A stretch of DNA of 11,835 nt from an uncultured Eubacteriales bacterium (GCA_902803345.1 CADCPV010000247.1:1-11835); one strand, 5' to 3'; positions 1-7,727 are shown, counted from the first letter of the stretch. Translations and numbers: made by a program. Notes: generated by a model not told the origin, from the sequence alone.

Positions 1-225
1 ACCCCGGCTCAGCTCAAAGCGCGCTCCGTCTACCATCGTTGAATACGGCATGAACGGATTAATCAGCATTGTCCCGGGAGCTCCGCCTAAGAATCCGCCC
101 TTTTCGATAAGCAGTACGGAAAGTCCTTCGCGCCGTGCAGATATGGCAGCCGCCGTACCTGACAGCCCCCCGCCGATAATGATCAGATCCCAGTGTCGGT
201 CTGTAAAACATTTAATGTCCTTCAT
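1..225 (-). CDS. FAD-dependent oxidoreductase, N-terminal part (cut by window edge)
   Basis: The first 75 codons of a flavoprotein are present and the rest lies beyond base 1. A beta strand (WDLIIIGGG, residues 12-20) leads into the dinucleotide-binding loop GGGLSG (18-23), followed by LLIEKGGFLGG (38-48) and an APGTMLINPF stretch. This is the N-terminal layout of the FAD_oxidored/FAD-dependent_2 superfamily, which binds the ADP part of FAD here. It resembles the start of the complete flavoprotein at 5094-6398 (FFGGIAGTSLFMPMN there), so the two are probably paralogues. The ATG at 225 overlaps the end of the DUF523 gene by 14 bases, suggesting translational coupling; the ribosome site is weak (GAGG, very close). 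The reaction and substrate cannot be told from this fragment. Confidence 0.8.
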   Translation of the reverse strand, partial: MKDIKCFTDRHWDLIIIGGGLSGTAAAISARREGLSVLLIEKGGFLGGAPGTMLINPFMPYSTMVDGARFELSRG

Positions 226-652
226 AGCCCTCAGTTCCTATAATTTCTGCGTCAACCACATTGAATCCGTTCTGAATTAAGAGTTCCGCTGTTACACCGC
301 TTCCCTTTATCAGCTTTCCCGAAAAGCTCCCGTCATACCGTTCTTTCACACCGCAGCTCGGGCTCCGGGACTGCAGGATCACGAGATCCGGTTTTTCCCG
401 AAGTGCGATTTCCAGCGTCTTTTGCGCTCCCATGCGGTATTCCTGATCAACGTTCACTCCTGCCTTGTTAATCACAACACCATCAACAATCTCCGCCGGG
501 TCACGAGGCGTCGGAAGCCCGCCCATCTGCTCCGGGCAGACCGGGATGACTTCATTACCAGCCAGAAATTCCAGTATCTTTTCATTCCGGTTGTTTCCGT
601 CGTTGTATTTACAGTTTTCGCCCAGGAGTCAGGCGCTGACCATGATTTTCAT
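212..652 (-). CDS. DUF523 (TudS/YbbK-like) protein with in-frame TGA at codon 8
   Basis: Reading from the ATG at 652 gives MKIMVSA, then TGA (629-631), then LLGENCKYNDGNNRN and an otherwise complete DUF523 protein of 146 residues, the usual family length. Family motifs are VCPEQMGGLPTPRDP (38-52) and SRSPSCG (residues 95-101, Cys100). The family motif at the TGA is SACLLG, so the TGA stands exactly at the first conserved cysteine. Members studied as thiouracil desulfidases carry a [4Fe-4S] cluster held by conserved cysteines; that this cysteine is a ligand is knowledge of the family, not seen here. The TGA may be a nonsense mutation, a sequence error or a selenocysteine codon. I found no clear hairpin with a G-containing loop in the next 45 bases, which argues against selenocysteine. 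If translation restarts, the ATG at 526 (Met43) would give a 104-residue product lacking the first half of the active site. It lies 17 bases after the GNAT gene and overlaps the next gene. Confidence 0.75.
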
Positions 653-669
653 TGTGGCACTCTTTTACG

Positions 670-1215
670 CTATATTTTGGTAATGTCTTTGCAAAACTTC
701 AATCCATAAGCATCCGGGTTCTCATACCCGTTTAGAATACAAACCGATTTTTCTTGATAAATCTGAAACCCGCAGGACAAATGCAGCTGCAGGGAGGGTT
801 CATTCGTCTTCGAGACAGAATCTGTAATCTCAAACGGGCCGTCTTTCGACAGTTCAGAAAACAATTCCAAAATCAATTTTGATCCATATCCCTGCCGCCT
901 TTTGTCCGGTCTGGTTTCCAGGGCTTCCGCATAATAGCAATTACTTTTTCCAGAAACCGGAAACAGCCGGATTGCGGAGATCCAGGCATCACCTTCCGTT
1001 AAGACATAATAACGATTCCCTGGCTGGGAAAAGAAATCCTTCTTCAGGTAATCATGGAACTTTTCTTCTACAAGCCTTCGACCGGTGTCTTCATCAGTAC
1101 ACTCAGGAAAGAAATAAGAGATATTTTCTGTATTGCTTTCGCGGTAGATTTCCATCAGTTTCGGGAAATCCATGTCCTCCAGCCCGTCGAATCTTAAGAA
1201 CAGAATATTATTCAT
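670..1215 (-). CDS. GNAT-family N-acetyltransferase
   Basis: A 181-residue protein of typical GNAT length. The acetyl-CoA pyrophosphate-binding motif A is TRPDKRRQGYGSKLI (residues 101-115), fitting the R/Q-x-x-G-x-G/A rule with Gln108-Gly109-Tyr110-Gly111. A motif B-like stretch, NEPSLQLHLSCGFQIY (138-153), places the usual Leu/Tyr-x-x-x-GF element. It should transfer an acetyl group from acetyl-CoA to an amine in the cytoplasm; the acceptor is unknown because the N-terminal half is divergent. A GGGAG site lies 12 bases before the ATG, which is rather far. It sits between the zinc-ribbon membrane protein (39-base gap) and DUF523 (17-base gap), so all three are probably cotranscribed. Confidence 0.85.
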   Translation of the reverse strand: MNNILFLRFDGLEDMDFPKLMEIYRESNTENISYFFPECTDEDTGRRLVEEKFHDYLKKDFFSQPGNRYYVLTEGDAWISAIRLFPVSGKSNCYYAEALETRPDKRRQGYGSKLILELFSELSKDGPFEITDSVSKTNEPSLQLHLSCGFQIYQEKSVCILNGYENPDAYGLKFCKDITKI

Positions 1216-1254
1216 TTTGATGGCAGTCTCCCGTTTACCCAGTATCTGCTGCTG

Positions 1255-2202
1255 TTATTTCTTTCCCATCCTCTTCACCGACAGGAAGGAAAGAACCGCA
1301 TACATCAGAAGTACAAACGTCTTATAGACCGGCCAGAAGGATCCGCTTGCGTTCGCATATAAAATACGCGGCCGTGTCAGAACCATTCTGTAAGCTCGAA
1401 TGAAAGTATCCGCAGACTGCATCGCCGCATTCATCAGCCGAAGCGCCGGCGTCAGAAATATGGAGAACACGGCAAACAGCGCTGAAAGAATGCCCGCGAT
1501 AAGGCAAAGCGGTTTGTTCTTTGCAAAGAAGGAAACAGCCAGAAGAATCACAATCACCGCTTCCAGGACAAACGGAATACCGTTCATCACGTTCAGATAA
1601 CGCCCGCCAAACTGGCTGACCGATGTGATCAGTACGCCGATTCCTTCAAATAAAGTAAATATGCCGCTTATGAGAAGTGGAATCCCCTTCTTTCTGACTA
1701 TCGCAGAAAGAACCGGAACGAAGAACAGCACGAGATACGGAAACCAGCGAAGGATCGCACCGTAGCGGCTCCGCGCCGAATACATCATCAAATTCATCAG
1801 AAACGACGGAACCGCATAAATAGGGATAGTTTCGTGTCCGATACTCTGGATTGTCTGAAGGGTAACCGTCCGTCTGATTTCGCTCCACGGCATATTGAAC
1901 GGATTGTACATCAGCTGCTGGATCGGTGTATTCACCAGAATCTCCGCAAGCATTCCGATCCCAAAAAGTGATGCAAGCAGAATAATCGGAAGTGCATTTC
2001 CGCCGGATTTCCTTTCCTGTGCCGGCGTCGTTTCGGAGACCGGGGCAGTCTCCTCAATCACAGCTGGAGCAGATACCACTGTCGGTGTCTGTATCTGAGG
2101 CGGTTCCTGCATCTGCGGCGGTTTTACCGTATTTTTCTGTCCGCAGAACGGGCAGAACGCTGCGCTGTCATTGATCTGTTTTCCACAATTTCTGCAATAC
2201 AT
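1255..2202 (-). CDS. Zinc-ribbon multi-pass membrane protein
   Basis: A 315-residue protein. The N-terminus is a compact zinc ribbon, MYCRNCG...FCPFCG, with Cys3, Cys6, Cys17 and Cys20 in two CxxC knuckles (zinc_ribbon_2 type). Residues 27-62 form a Pro/Gln/Thr-rich flexible linker. After it come hydrophobic segments at about 70-90, 153-169, 174-193, 209-227, 231-252 and 294-309, so roughly six membrane helices are likely. No signal peptide is visible, and the ribbon probably faces the cytoplasm. Such proteins are common and mostly uncharacterised in Clostridia; no catalytic motif is seen. The start is well supported by AGGAGG nine bases before the ATG. It is probably the first gene of the left transcription unit. 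Confidence 0.8.
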   Translation of the reverse strand: MYCRNCGKQINDSAAFCPFCGQKNTVKPPQMQEPPQIQTPTVVSAPAVIEETAPVSETTPAQERKSGGNALPIILLASLFGIGMLAEILVNTPIQQLMYNPFNMPWSEIRRTVTLQTIQSIGHETIPIYAVPSFLMNLMMYSARSRYGAILRWFPYLVLFFVPVLSAIVRKKGIPLLISGIFTLFEGIGVLITSVSQFGGRYLNVMNGIPFVLEAVIVILLAVSFFAKNKPLCLIAGILSALFAVFSIFLTPALRLMNAAMQSADTFIRAYRMVLTRPRILYANASGSFWPVYKTFVLLMYAVLSFLSVKRMGKK

Positions 2203-2294
2203 CTTTCAGTTCCTCCTCTGATCCCAGTTCAGGAATAATCATGCGTTTCTGTCTTCTCTTCTCCACAGTACAGATACTTGTATGTTATCGTTTC

Positions 2295-2323
2295 AATATA
2301 GTGATTTCGTTCCTCTTCCTCAA
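2295..2323 (-). promoter_or_regulatory. Candidate sigma-A promoter for the zinc-ribbon gene
   Basis: On the minus strand TTGAGG (2318-2323) is separated by 17 bases from TATATT (2295-2300); the matches to consensus are 4/6 and 5/6. Transcription would start near 2288 and leave a leader of about 85 bases before the ATG at 2202. The surrounding gap (2203-2399) holds no recognised gene and no clear terminator. A 35-codon open stretch at 2229-2336 has no start codon and resembles nothing I know. Confidence 0.4.
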
Positions 2324-2399
2324 CATAAGGATACTCTCAGTCTCTTTAATCATATTGTTTCTATTGTTTCCGTGGAGTTTTTTCTGCTTGTCACAGTAT

Positions 2400-2735
2400 A
2401 TTTTTCCGTAATTCATTTTCTCTTTCCAGACATCATATGCCTAAATAACCTGGAGCTCAGTATCCGAAAGCAGTGTGAATGGCAGGCCGTGTTTCTCTTC
2501 AAACTTCTTATGAGAGGCAACACTGTCCTTGCTCACTCCAAGAATAACCGCTTCTTTATCCATAAACTGAGGATACCGCTCCGCAAAACCGCAGGCCTGC
2601 TTAATACAGCCAGAGGTCATATCTTTTTGAGTAGAACAGGATTTCCTTTTCCCCAGGATAGTTCGACAGAGAATTCTTTTTTCCGTTCTGGTCCAGAAGC
2701 GTAAACTCCGGCGCTTTGATTCCAACTTCCAACAT
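2400..2735 (-). pseudogene. bcp: Bcp/PrxQ-type peroxiredoxin, broken
   Basis: The remains of a thiol peroxidase of the AhpC/TSA Bcp group, which reduces hydroperoxides through a peroxidatic cysteine. The ATG at 2735 follows GGGGGAAGGA and reads MLEVGIKAPEFTLLDQNG..., a typical Bcp start. After about codon 37 the frame is lost at an A5 run (2624-2628 on this strand's complement). One base fewer would restore SKDMTSGCIKQACGFAERYP, with the peroxidatic Cys in the T-S-G-C motif. The reading frame then continues to LLSDTELQVI and hits TAG (2441-2443) where relatives have Gln or Lys. Beyond it AYDVWKEK-NYGK is still recognisable to about 2400, but the final 35-40 residues of a normal Bcp (about 150 residues) are gone. 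With three independent lesions it is very probably non-functional. It is the last element of the right transcription unit, 33 bases after the metallo-beta-lactamase gene. Confidence 0.8.
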
Positions 2736-2768
2736 TTCCTTCCCCCTGATTATCTTATGAATCTGTGC

Positions 2769-3542
2769 TTATATTTCCAATATCTCCCCTGTACTGATAT
2801 AATGCAGGTTTCTCATGTTTTTCTTCATGAACGCGTACTGCGGTTCTCCTGTACAGTGACAGGTGTAGTATGCTGTTTCATAAAAATCCAGTTTCCTGGC
2901 ATATCCTGCCAAAGTATCGTCAGCAGGAAGCTTGGAAAAATGAAATCCGCCGATCAGCACATCTGGCCGGAACCAGTCTTCGATATTCAGAATGCCCTTA
3001 TGGGAACAGCCGCTGAAAAGGATCCGTTTCCCATTCTCCTCTGCAAGAAGGTACTGTTCGTGACGAAAATCGTCCGGCAAAAGGCGCCCGTCCTTTACCA
3101 TATTAAGGCCGAAGGAGCCGAGATCTGCAGACTTTTTCCGGTCATTACAGAAATACACTGTCAGCCCTTCTGAGATCTTCATGCCGTCTTCGGTATAGAT
3201 GATTCGCTCACAGTTCTCCAGTGCCGGATCCAGCCCAATATACTTCTCAGTACCATTATAATGCGGTTCGAAAGCATACGGATTCATATAGACGGGTGCA
3301 TGATCATTTATCTCCAGGAACCGTCTGATTCCGCCGCCATGATCATAGTGTCCGTGAGAAAGCACAACAAAATCGACTGTCTTCAGATCAATTCCAAGCT
3401 TCCCTGCATTCTCTGAAAAGAGCCCGGTCTGACCCGTATCGAACAGGAAACGAAACTGATCGGTTTCCACAAAAAGTGACAGGCCGTGTTCTGTCGAGAA
3501 TCCACAGCTTGAAGTGTTCTCAGCAAGTACCGTAATACGCAT
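2769..3542 (-). CDS. Metallo-beta-lactamase fold protein (COG1237-like)
   Basis: A 257-residue hydrolase-fold protein. The hallmark metal motif is SHGHYDHGGG (residues 62-71), with His63, His65, Asp67 and His68 as expected metal ligands. It is preceded by the FDTGQTG strand-turn (34-40). Further family signatures are HEQYL (161-165), SGCSHKGILN (177-186), GGFHF (198-202) and a C-terminal YTCHCTGEP (226-234). This set matches the group annotated as 7,8-dihydropterin-6-methyl-4-(beta-D-ribofuranosyl)aminobenzene-5'-phosphate synthase-like, but in Firmicutes that label is by similarity only and the true reaction is unknown. The protein looks cytoplasmic, with no signal peptide. It starts 5 bases after the GNAT gene ends; a GGAG inside the end of that gene may be its distant ribosome site, suggesting coupled translation. 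Confidence 0.85.
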   Translation of the reverse strand: MRITVLAENTSSCGFSTEHGLSLFVETDQFRFLFDTGQTGLFSENAGKLGIDLKTVDFVVLSHGHYDHGGGIRRFLEINDHAPVYMNPYAFEPHYNGTEKYIGLDPALENCERIIYTEDGMKISEGLTVYFCNDRKKSADLGSFGLNMVKDGRLLPDDFRHEQYLLAEENGKRILFSGCSHKGILNIEDWFRPDVLIGGFHFSKLPADDTLAGYARKLDFYETAYYTCHCTGEPQYAFMKKNMRNLHYISTGEILEI

Positions 3543-3547
3543 TTTTA

Positions 3548-4063
3548 TTACTCATCATCTCCTTCTTTTTCAGGGTATTGCAACTCCTTCAGATAAAACC
3601 GGTTCATTGTACCGTGGACGACCGCTTCAGACCGTTCCGTGAGTACATATCCTGCCTTTTCGTAAACATGCATCGCTGCCTTAAGATTTGTGTGCGTTTC
3701 CAGGTAAATACGGCGGTAGCCCATCTCTTTTGCGGCATACTCAATATGACGGATCATCTCATACGAAAGCCCCTTCCCGGTTTCAGCCTTTCTGAGGTAT
3801 AGTTTCTGTAGTTCGCAGCAGTCAGGGAAACCATCGAACTCAGCAACACCGATCCCACCGATCACAATTCCCTTTTTCAAAAGAACATAATATACCCTGC
3901 CAGGGTTTCTATAATACGACGACAGACAGCCCAGGCTTTCGTCATAGTACGCCGTCCCGGGGATATCCAGTCCGTTCTCTTTGAGGCTGTCTTTGATAAT
4001 CTCTGCAAGAGCCGAATCATATTCGGGCTGCAACTGTTTAAATTCCATGTTCCTGAATGTCAT
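3548..4063 (-). CDS. GNAT-family N-acetyltransferase
   Basis: A 171-residue single-domain acetyltransferase. Motif A, LQKLYLRKAETGKGLSYEMI (residues 85-104), contains the acetyl-CoA-binding T-G-K-G turn (95-98). Motif B appears as NLKAAMHVYEKAGYVL (126-141), the usual place for the tyrosine and the GY/GF element. The acceptor substrate is unknown. I prefer the ATG at 4063 because it sits 11 bases after the Gfo/Idh stop and has AGGA just upstream. The frame is open further up to 4117, but that would overlap the end of the oxidoreductase gene, and family members begin near the MEFKQLQP segment. It lies between the broken Gfo/Idh gene and the metallo-beta-lactamase protein in the right transcription unit. 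Confidence 0.85.
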   Translation of the reverse strand: MTFRNMEFKQLQPEYDSALAEIIKDSLKENGLDIPGTAYYDESLGCLSSYYRNPGRVYYVLLKKGIVIGGIGVAEFDGFPDCCELQKLYLRKAETGKGLSYEMIRHIEYAAKEMGYRRIYLETHTNLKAAMHVYEKAGYVLTERSEAVVHGTMNRFYLKELQYPEKEGDDE

Positions 4064-4074
4064 AAAATCCTGTC

Positions 4075-5092
4075 TTATAGTTTCTGTCTCCTGAACCAGT
4101 CCGCGATTTCTGCGCATCGAATGGAGATCAGAGGGCTTGCAATATCACTCTGTATCTTTCCGGCTCTGATACAGCGAACCATCTCCTCAATTTCGTATTC
4201 AAATCCGACGCTCTGTAGGTCATTGTATTCTTCCAGAAGGTTTCCCTGGCTGTCATACAAGAATGCATGATTCCCGGAATGGAATCTCGGAAGCCGGACG
4301 AACCCTTTGTCTCCCGAGATGATACATTCCTCCGGAAGCACAGAATCAAGCGACCCAATCATGTTGCAGACTGCCCGTTCAAGCCGCATATTGAGGAATA
4401 TCTTCTCGTCTATCCCATTAAAGCCCCGGATTGTCCAGCCACCGTATTCGACAATCTCCTGATCAACCAGTTAGGGCGGAACCGCCACCATATAGGCATC
4501 GAGATCCAGCATAGCACCGCCACCGAGCTCATGGCTGAAATAGCGGTTCTCAGGATCCTTTTGTGCGGCGAAGCCGATATTTCCCTGAATCAGGTTGGCC
4601 GCTCCGATCCTGCCGCCAAGAATCCATTCCCGTACTTTTTCGGTCTTCGGCGTAAACATAGACCAAATCCCTTCCATCAGGAAAGTCTGCTGCTCCTCTG
4701 CATACCTGAACATTTCCCGCGCATGCGCTGCAGTGTCGGTCAACGCTTTCTCGCAAAGGACCGGTATACGGTATTTCAGCGCAAGCATAGTATTCTCATA
4801 GTGAAAGTTCATCGTTGTCGCGACATATACCGCATCCAACGGTTCCTTCTGAAGCATCTCCTCATAGGAACCGTAAAAAGCGGGAATTTCCGTTTCAGCT
4901 GCGAAAGCGGCAGCCCGTTCAGCCGATTTCGATACCACGGAAAACAACCTTTACTTCGGGAAGCCGTTCTGCAGATTTTACAAATTTATGCGCGATCCTA
5001 GCCGCACCGATAATGCCTATCTTCACTTTTTCAATGCCGTCTGAAACAGCTGAAATACTATCGTCTGCCTGTCTCGATTGTCTGATATTCAT
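4075..5092 (-). pseudogene. Gfo/Idh/MocA-family oxidoreductase, broken by a frameshift and a stop
   Basis: NAD(P)-dependent sugar or cyclitol dehydrogenases of this family have an N-terminal Rossmann fold and a C-terminal alpha/beta domain. The ATG at 5092 has a GGAGG site 8 bases upstream. Translation gives KIGIIGAARIAHKF and LPEVKVVF, then leaves frame at a T4 run (4941-4944 on the complement). Removing one base joins it to VVSKSAERAAAFAAE..., then FYGSYEEML and the VLCEKAL motif with the expected catalytic-region Glu-Lys. It continues through GGGAMLDL to a TAA (4471-4473), placed where relatives have a helix residue; TAT or TAC would give a tyrosine in a PYLV context. The same frame then runs to the true end (WFRRQKL). 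Except for these two lesions, about 340 residues are preserved, so the loss is recent or an artefact. It begins 1 base after the FAD oxidoreductase stop. Confidence 0.85.
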
Positions 5093-5093
5093 A

Positions 5094-6398
5094 TCAGGTT
5101 CCTCCTTCAAATTCCTGAAGCATGACACCCATTCTTCCGAGCGCTTCCTGAACAACCTCTGCCTGAAGTTCACGCGGGGTACATCCTGATTTCACAGACA
5201 GAGCCGCCGCAGTCCCGGCAGCCTGGCCAATCGCCATCATATTGCCCATGCTCTTTCCGGCCGCCAGACCGAGATGCGTATAGGAGCCACATTTCCCAGC
5301 GACGAGAAGGCCTTCTATTCCCCGAACCAAAAGTGCTCGGTAGGGAAAGCCGTAACCCGATTTCATTTTTATCTCTGCATCCATCTGCTCTGTCAGGCCT
5401 GCCTGGTCGATCGCACCGTAGCGCCGCGCTACGACATCGGGAAACTCAGTTCCTTCATATGCGTCTTTTTCAGAAACCACATAGTCGCAGAGAATCCTTC
5501 TGGATTCTCTTGCGCCAACAGCAGCTCCGGTCCGGTCCAGCGCACAGTTCTCCAGACCGGGAATTCGATATTTCTTTGCGATCTCCACAAAATCCAGTGC
5601 AAGCCGGATTCCTGCTTTCTCGGCCTTCGTTGCATCGGCAGGATCAAGAATATTAATCGTTCCAATACTTTTTAGCCCGCCGTTGTTTACTGAGGCGATA
5701 TTTGGAATCGTTGTCCGGTCAAAAGAGTACCATGCGCTTGTTGTGTATCCAGCCTGTTCCGCTTCTTCAAGAATCTTCTTCATATCCCCGGCAGATCGGT
5801 CGGAATCATACCAGGAAAACAGCCGGTCTGTATCGACATTGGCAAGTGAAAAGCCAAGCGTCACGGGCATCAATGCTCCGTCGTTTTCTCTGCCAATCTC
5901 GAAATCAGCTCCTGCATAAAAAGAAAGATCTCCGTCACCCGTACAATCGATAAACACTTCTGCCGAAAAACATTCATTCCCATCTTTTCGGTAAACATTG
6001 ATCCTTCGAAGCGTGTTTCCTTCCTTTCCGGCACCAACGACCGGACTGTAAAGACGGTAATCACATCCGACCCGGTCCAGTAGATTGAAAAGCGCCATCT
6101 TCAGATAGTCCGGGTGCACATGCAGACCGTCACCGTCCGTCCAGGTCACTTTCCCTTCACGGCATGCCAGACCGTTGAACTTTTCCAGTTCCTCAATCAG
6201 GAGATCATGTACTCCTCCACGCTTTCCACCCTGAAGTTTCAGACGGTTCATCGGCATAAACAGTGAAGTCCCGGCTATTCCGCCGAAAAAACTCCGTCCT
6301 TCCAGAAGCAGCGTCTTTGCACCATTAACTGAAGAAGAAACAGCTGCTCCGATCCCGGCAGGTCCTCCGCCTGCAACAATTACATCATAATCATTCAC
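5094..6398 (-). CDS. FAD-dependent oxidoreductase
   Basis: A 434-residue flavoprotein of the FAD_oxidored (PF12831-like) group. Residues 4-18 (YDVIVAGGGPAGIGA) form the beta-alpha-beta FAD-binding unit with GxGxxG, followed by LLLEGRSFFGGIAGTSLFMP. Mid-protein VFIDCTGDGDLSFYAGADFEIG is the second conserved FAD contact region (D-x-T-G-D-G-D). The C-terminal GLLVAGKCGSYTHLGLAAGKSMGNMMAIGQ...AGTAAAL closes the cofactor site as in relatives. No signal peptide or heme motif is seen. Its substrate is unknown; the neighbours suggest a sugar- or hydroxyacid-derived compound. I chose GTG at 6398 because AGGAGG stands 7 bases upstream; the ATG at 6422 adds 8 residues (MRHQGGGT) that encode this ribosome site. 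It lies 27 bases after the LarA-family gene and abuts the Gfo/Idh pseudogene. Confidence 0.85.
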   Translation of the reverse strand: MNDYDVIVAGGGPAGIGAAVSSSVNGAKTLLLEGRSFFGGIAGTSLFMPMNRLKLQGGKRGGVHDLLIEELEKFNGLACREGKVTWTDGDGLHVHPDYLKMALFNLLDRVGCDYRLYSPVVGAGKEGNTLRRINVYRKDGNECFSAEVFIDCTGDGDLSFYAGADFEIGRENDGALMPVTLGFSLANVDTDRLFSWYDSDRSAGDMKKILEEAEQAGYTTSAWYSFDRTTIPNIASVNNGGLKSIGTINILDPADATKAEKAGIRLALDFVEIAKKYRIPGLENCALDRTGAAVGARESRRILCDYVVSEKDAYEGTEFPDVVARRYGAIDQAGLTEQMDAEIKMKSGYGFPYRALLVRGIEGLLVAGKCGSYTHLGLAAGKSMGNMMAIGQAAGTAAALSVKSGCTPRELQAEVVQEALGRMGVMLQEFEGGT

Positions 6399-6411
6399 TG
6401 TGCCGCCTCCT
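6396..6411 (-). promoter_or_regulatory. Ribosome binding site deciding a GTG start
   Basis: On the minus strand AGGAGG (6406-6411) is followed by 7 bases and then GTG (6396-6398), an ideal spacing. The competing ATG at 6422 has no comparable site. The FAD oxidoreductase start is therefore placed at the GTG, directly before the NDYDVIVAGGG Rossmann strand. Confidence 0.7.
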
Positions 6412-6425
6412 TGATGTCTCATTTT

Positions 6426-7709
6426 TCAGTTCCCGACAATCACTGATACGCCGTCCGGGATTGCCAGGATTGTTCCCTTTTGGATCCCTTCCTTTTCCAG
6501 GATACTGTCCGCCAGTTCCAAGGCTTCTTCAATTGAATGCGCCGGAATCATCTGGAAATCCCGCACCAGTGCATCCGAGGCTTCTGAGATGAAAATCACG
6601 TTCGTGTGCATTAAAACCCGGGCAAAGATCTGGGACTGCCACTGGTCAATAATTGTTTCTTCCGGAGGCGTCACAAGAAATCCTTCAGTCATTTTCTGAA
6701 GGTTCTTCTCCTCCCGAAAAGTCTGAAGGAAGCTCTCTCCGCCCGCACCATCTGATGATTCAGCGAGCATAATCGTCACGCCGCCTGGATGCACACAGCT
6801 CTCCGATGCCGTCATACCTTTTACTGCCTGATATATATTCTGATCCAGAGGATACCCACCGTTTGTCGTAATTACGATGTCTGCCAGAACCGCAGGAACT
6901 GATGTAAGCTTCTTAAGAAACTCCCGTCCTTTTTTGTGGGCTTTCTCCAAATCTCCCGAAACTGCAAATACAATCTTTTTTTCGGGATTTAATACCACGT
7001 TAACAATATATGAAAGTTCCACCTTCCGTGCGGCATACAGCATATCCTCATGGATCGGATTTCCCGAAATAATACCGGTGCGTGCGTTCGGATGGCTGAT
7101 AAAAGCTGCATTGTGATTATATAAAACCGTCTTTCTCGAAGCGATGCCAGGAAGTACACTTTTCCGGCCTCCCGAAAAGCCTGCAAAGAAATGAGGCTCG
7201 ATAAATCCTTCAGCGAGAAGCAGATCTGCCTCAACAGCAATCCGGTTCAGTATTAATTCTCCTCCGGACGGGAGCTGTCCAAGATGCACTAAGTTTTCCA
7301 CGTCATCGCAGTCATGAATCACGATGCGTTCCTTCCTCAGGATGTCCTCCCCGAATTTCTGCAGCAGCTCTTCTTTTCTTGTTTCTCGATGGCATCCCGT
7401 TGCGATCAGAAGAGTGACCTCTGCGTCTGGATTCCCTTTCCGGATTTCTGAAAGCATCTCGGGGATAATAATCCGGGACGGTACCGGCCGTGTATGATCA
7501 GAGCAGATGATTACGATCTGTCTCTTTCCGACTGACAACTCGGAAAGCCGTTTCGTACCACATGGTTCTGCCATGGCATTTCGAACGAGTTCCTCCTCCG
7601 TTTTATCCGGTACATAATCACGAAGTTCCGATTCGATAACGCCAAGAAAACGTTCTTCCGGTATTTCTCCGCTCAGTATTGACCGGCCGTATGGAAACTC
7701 CACTTTCAT
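6426..7709 (-). CDS. larA: LarA-family nickel-pincer racemase/epimerase
   Basis: A 427-residue protein of the LarA (formerly DUF2088) family. LarA racemises lactate with a nickel-pincer nucleotide cofactor bound covalently to a lysine; homologues act on other 2-hydroxy acids. Every key residue I know from Lactobacillus plantarum LarA is present with a constant offset of one: Asp71 and Arg74 (SDHTRP), His107 (ATGCHRE), His173 (EPHFFAG), Lys183 (GGRKSVLPG, cofactor attachment), His199 (LYNHN), Gln294 and Lys297 (NIYQAVKG). It should therefore be catalytically competent if the cofactor is supplied. The cofactor genes larB, larC and larE are not in this window. The product ends 27 bases before the FAD oxidoreductase and follows the Ldh2 gene by 18 bases with an AAAGGA site. 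The adjacent 2-hydroxyacid dehydrogenase suggests a shared substrate, not necessarily lactate; the gene symbol is by family. Confidence 0.88.
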   Translation of the reverse strand: MKVEFPYGRSILSGEIPEERFLGVIESELRDYVPDKTEEELVRNAMAEPCGTKRLSELSVGKRQIVIICSDHTRPVPSRIIIPEMLSEIRKGNPDAEVTLLIATGCHRETRKEELLQKFGEDILRKERIVIHDCDDVENLVHLGQLPSGGELILNRIAVEADLLLAEGFIEPHFFAGFSGGRKSVLPGIASRKTVLYNHNAAFISHPNARTGIISGNPIHEDMLYAARKVELSYIVNVVLNPEKKIVFAVSGDLEKAHKKGREFLKKLTSVPAVLADIVITTNGGYPLDQNIYQAVKGMTASESCVHPGGVTIMLAESSDGAGGESFLQTFREEKNLQKMTEGFLVTPPEETIIDQWQSQIFARVLMHTNVIFISEASDALVRDFQMIPAHSIEEALELADSILEKEGIQKGTILAIPDGVSVIVGN

Positions 7710-7727
7710 TTCTGTCCGTCCTTTCCG

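Noticed and set aside
584..628. A SECIS hairpin after the TGA in DUF523
   Set aside because: Only 3-4 base-pair stems can be drawn by eye (such as UGU/ACA and CGG/CCG), none with the expected G in a small apical loop on a solid stem.
2229..2336. A 35-codon open stretch on the minus strand upstream of the zinc-ribbon gene
   Set aside because: It has no start codon, follows a stop directly and resembles no family; it overlaps the candidate promoter.
2282..2704. A 140-codon open frame on the plus strand across the Bcp region
   Set aside because: It is opposite the recognisable Bcp remnant, has no ribosome site or family motif, and is explained as a shadow.
4064..4117. Upstream start for the second GNAT gene
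   Set aside because: It would overlap the end of the Gfo/Idh gene and add residues not expected in the family.
4267..5001. A 244-codon open frame on the plus strand
   Set aside because: It lies opposite the Gfo/Idh gene, whose protein motifs are clear on the minus strand, and its translation has no recognisable domain; it is a shadow frame.
6399..6422. ATG at 6422 as the start of the FAD oxidoreductase
   Set aside because: The extra eight residues merely translate the strong AGGAGG site that serves the GTG at 6398.
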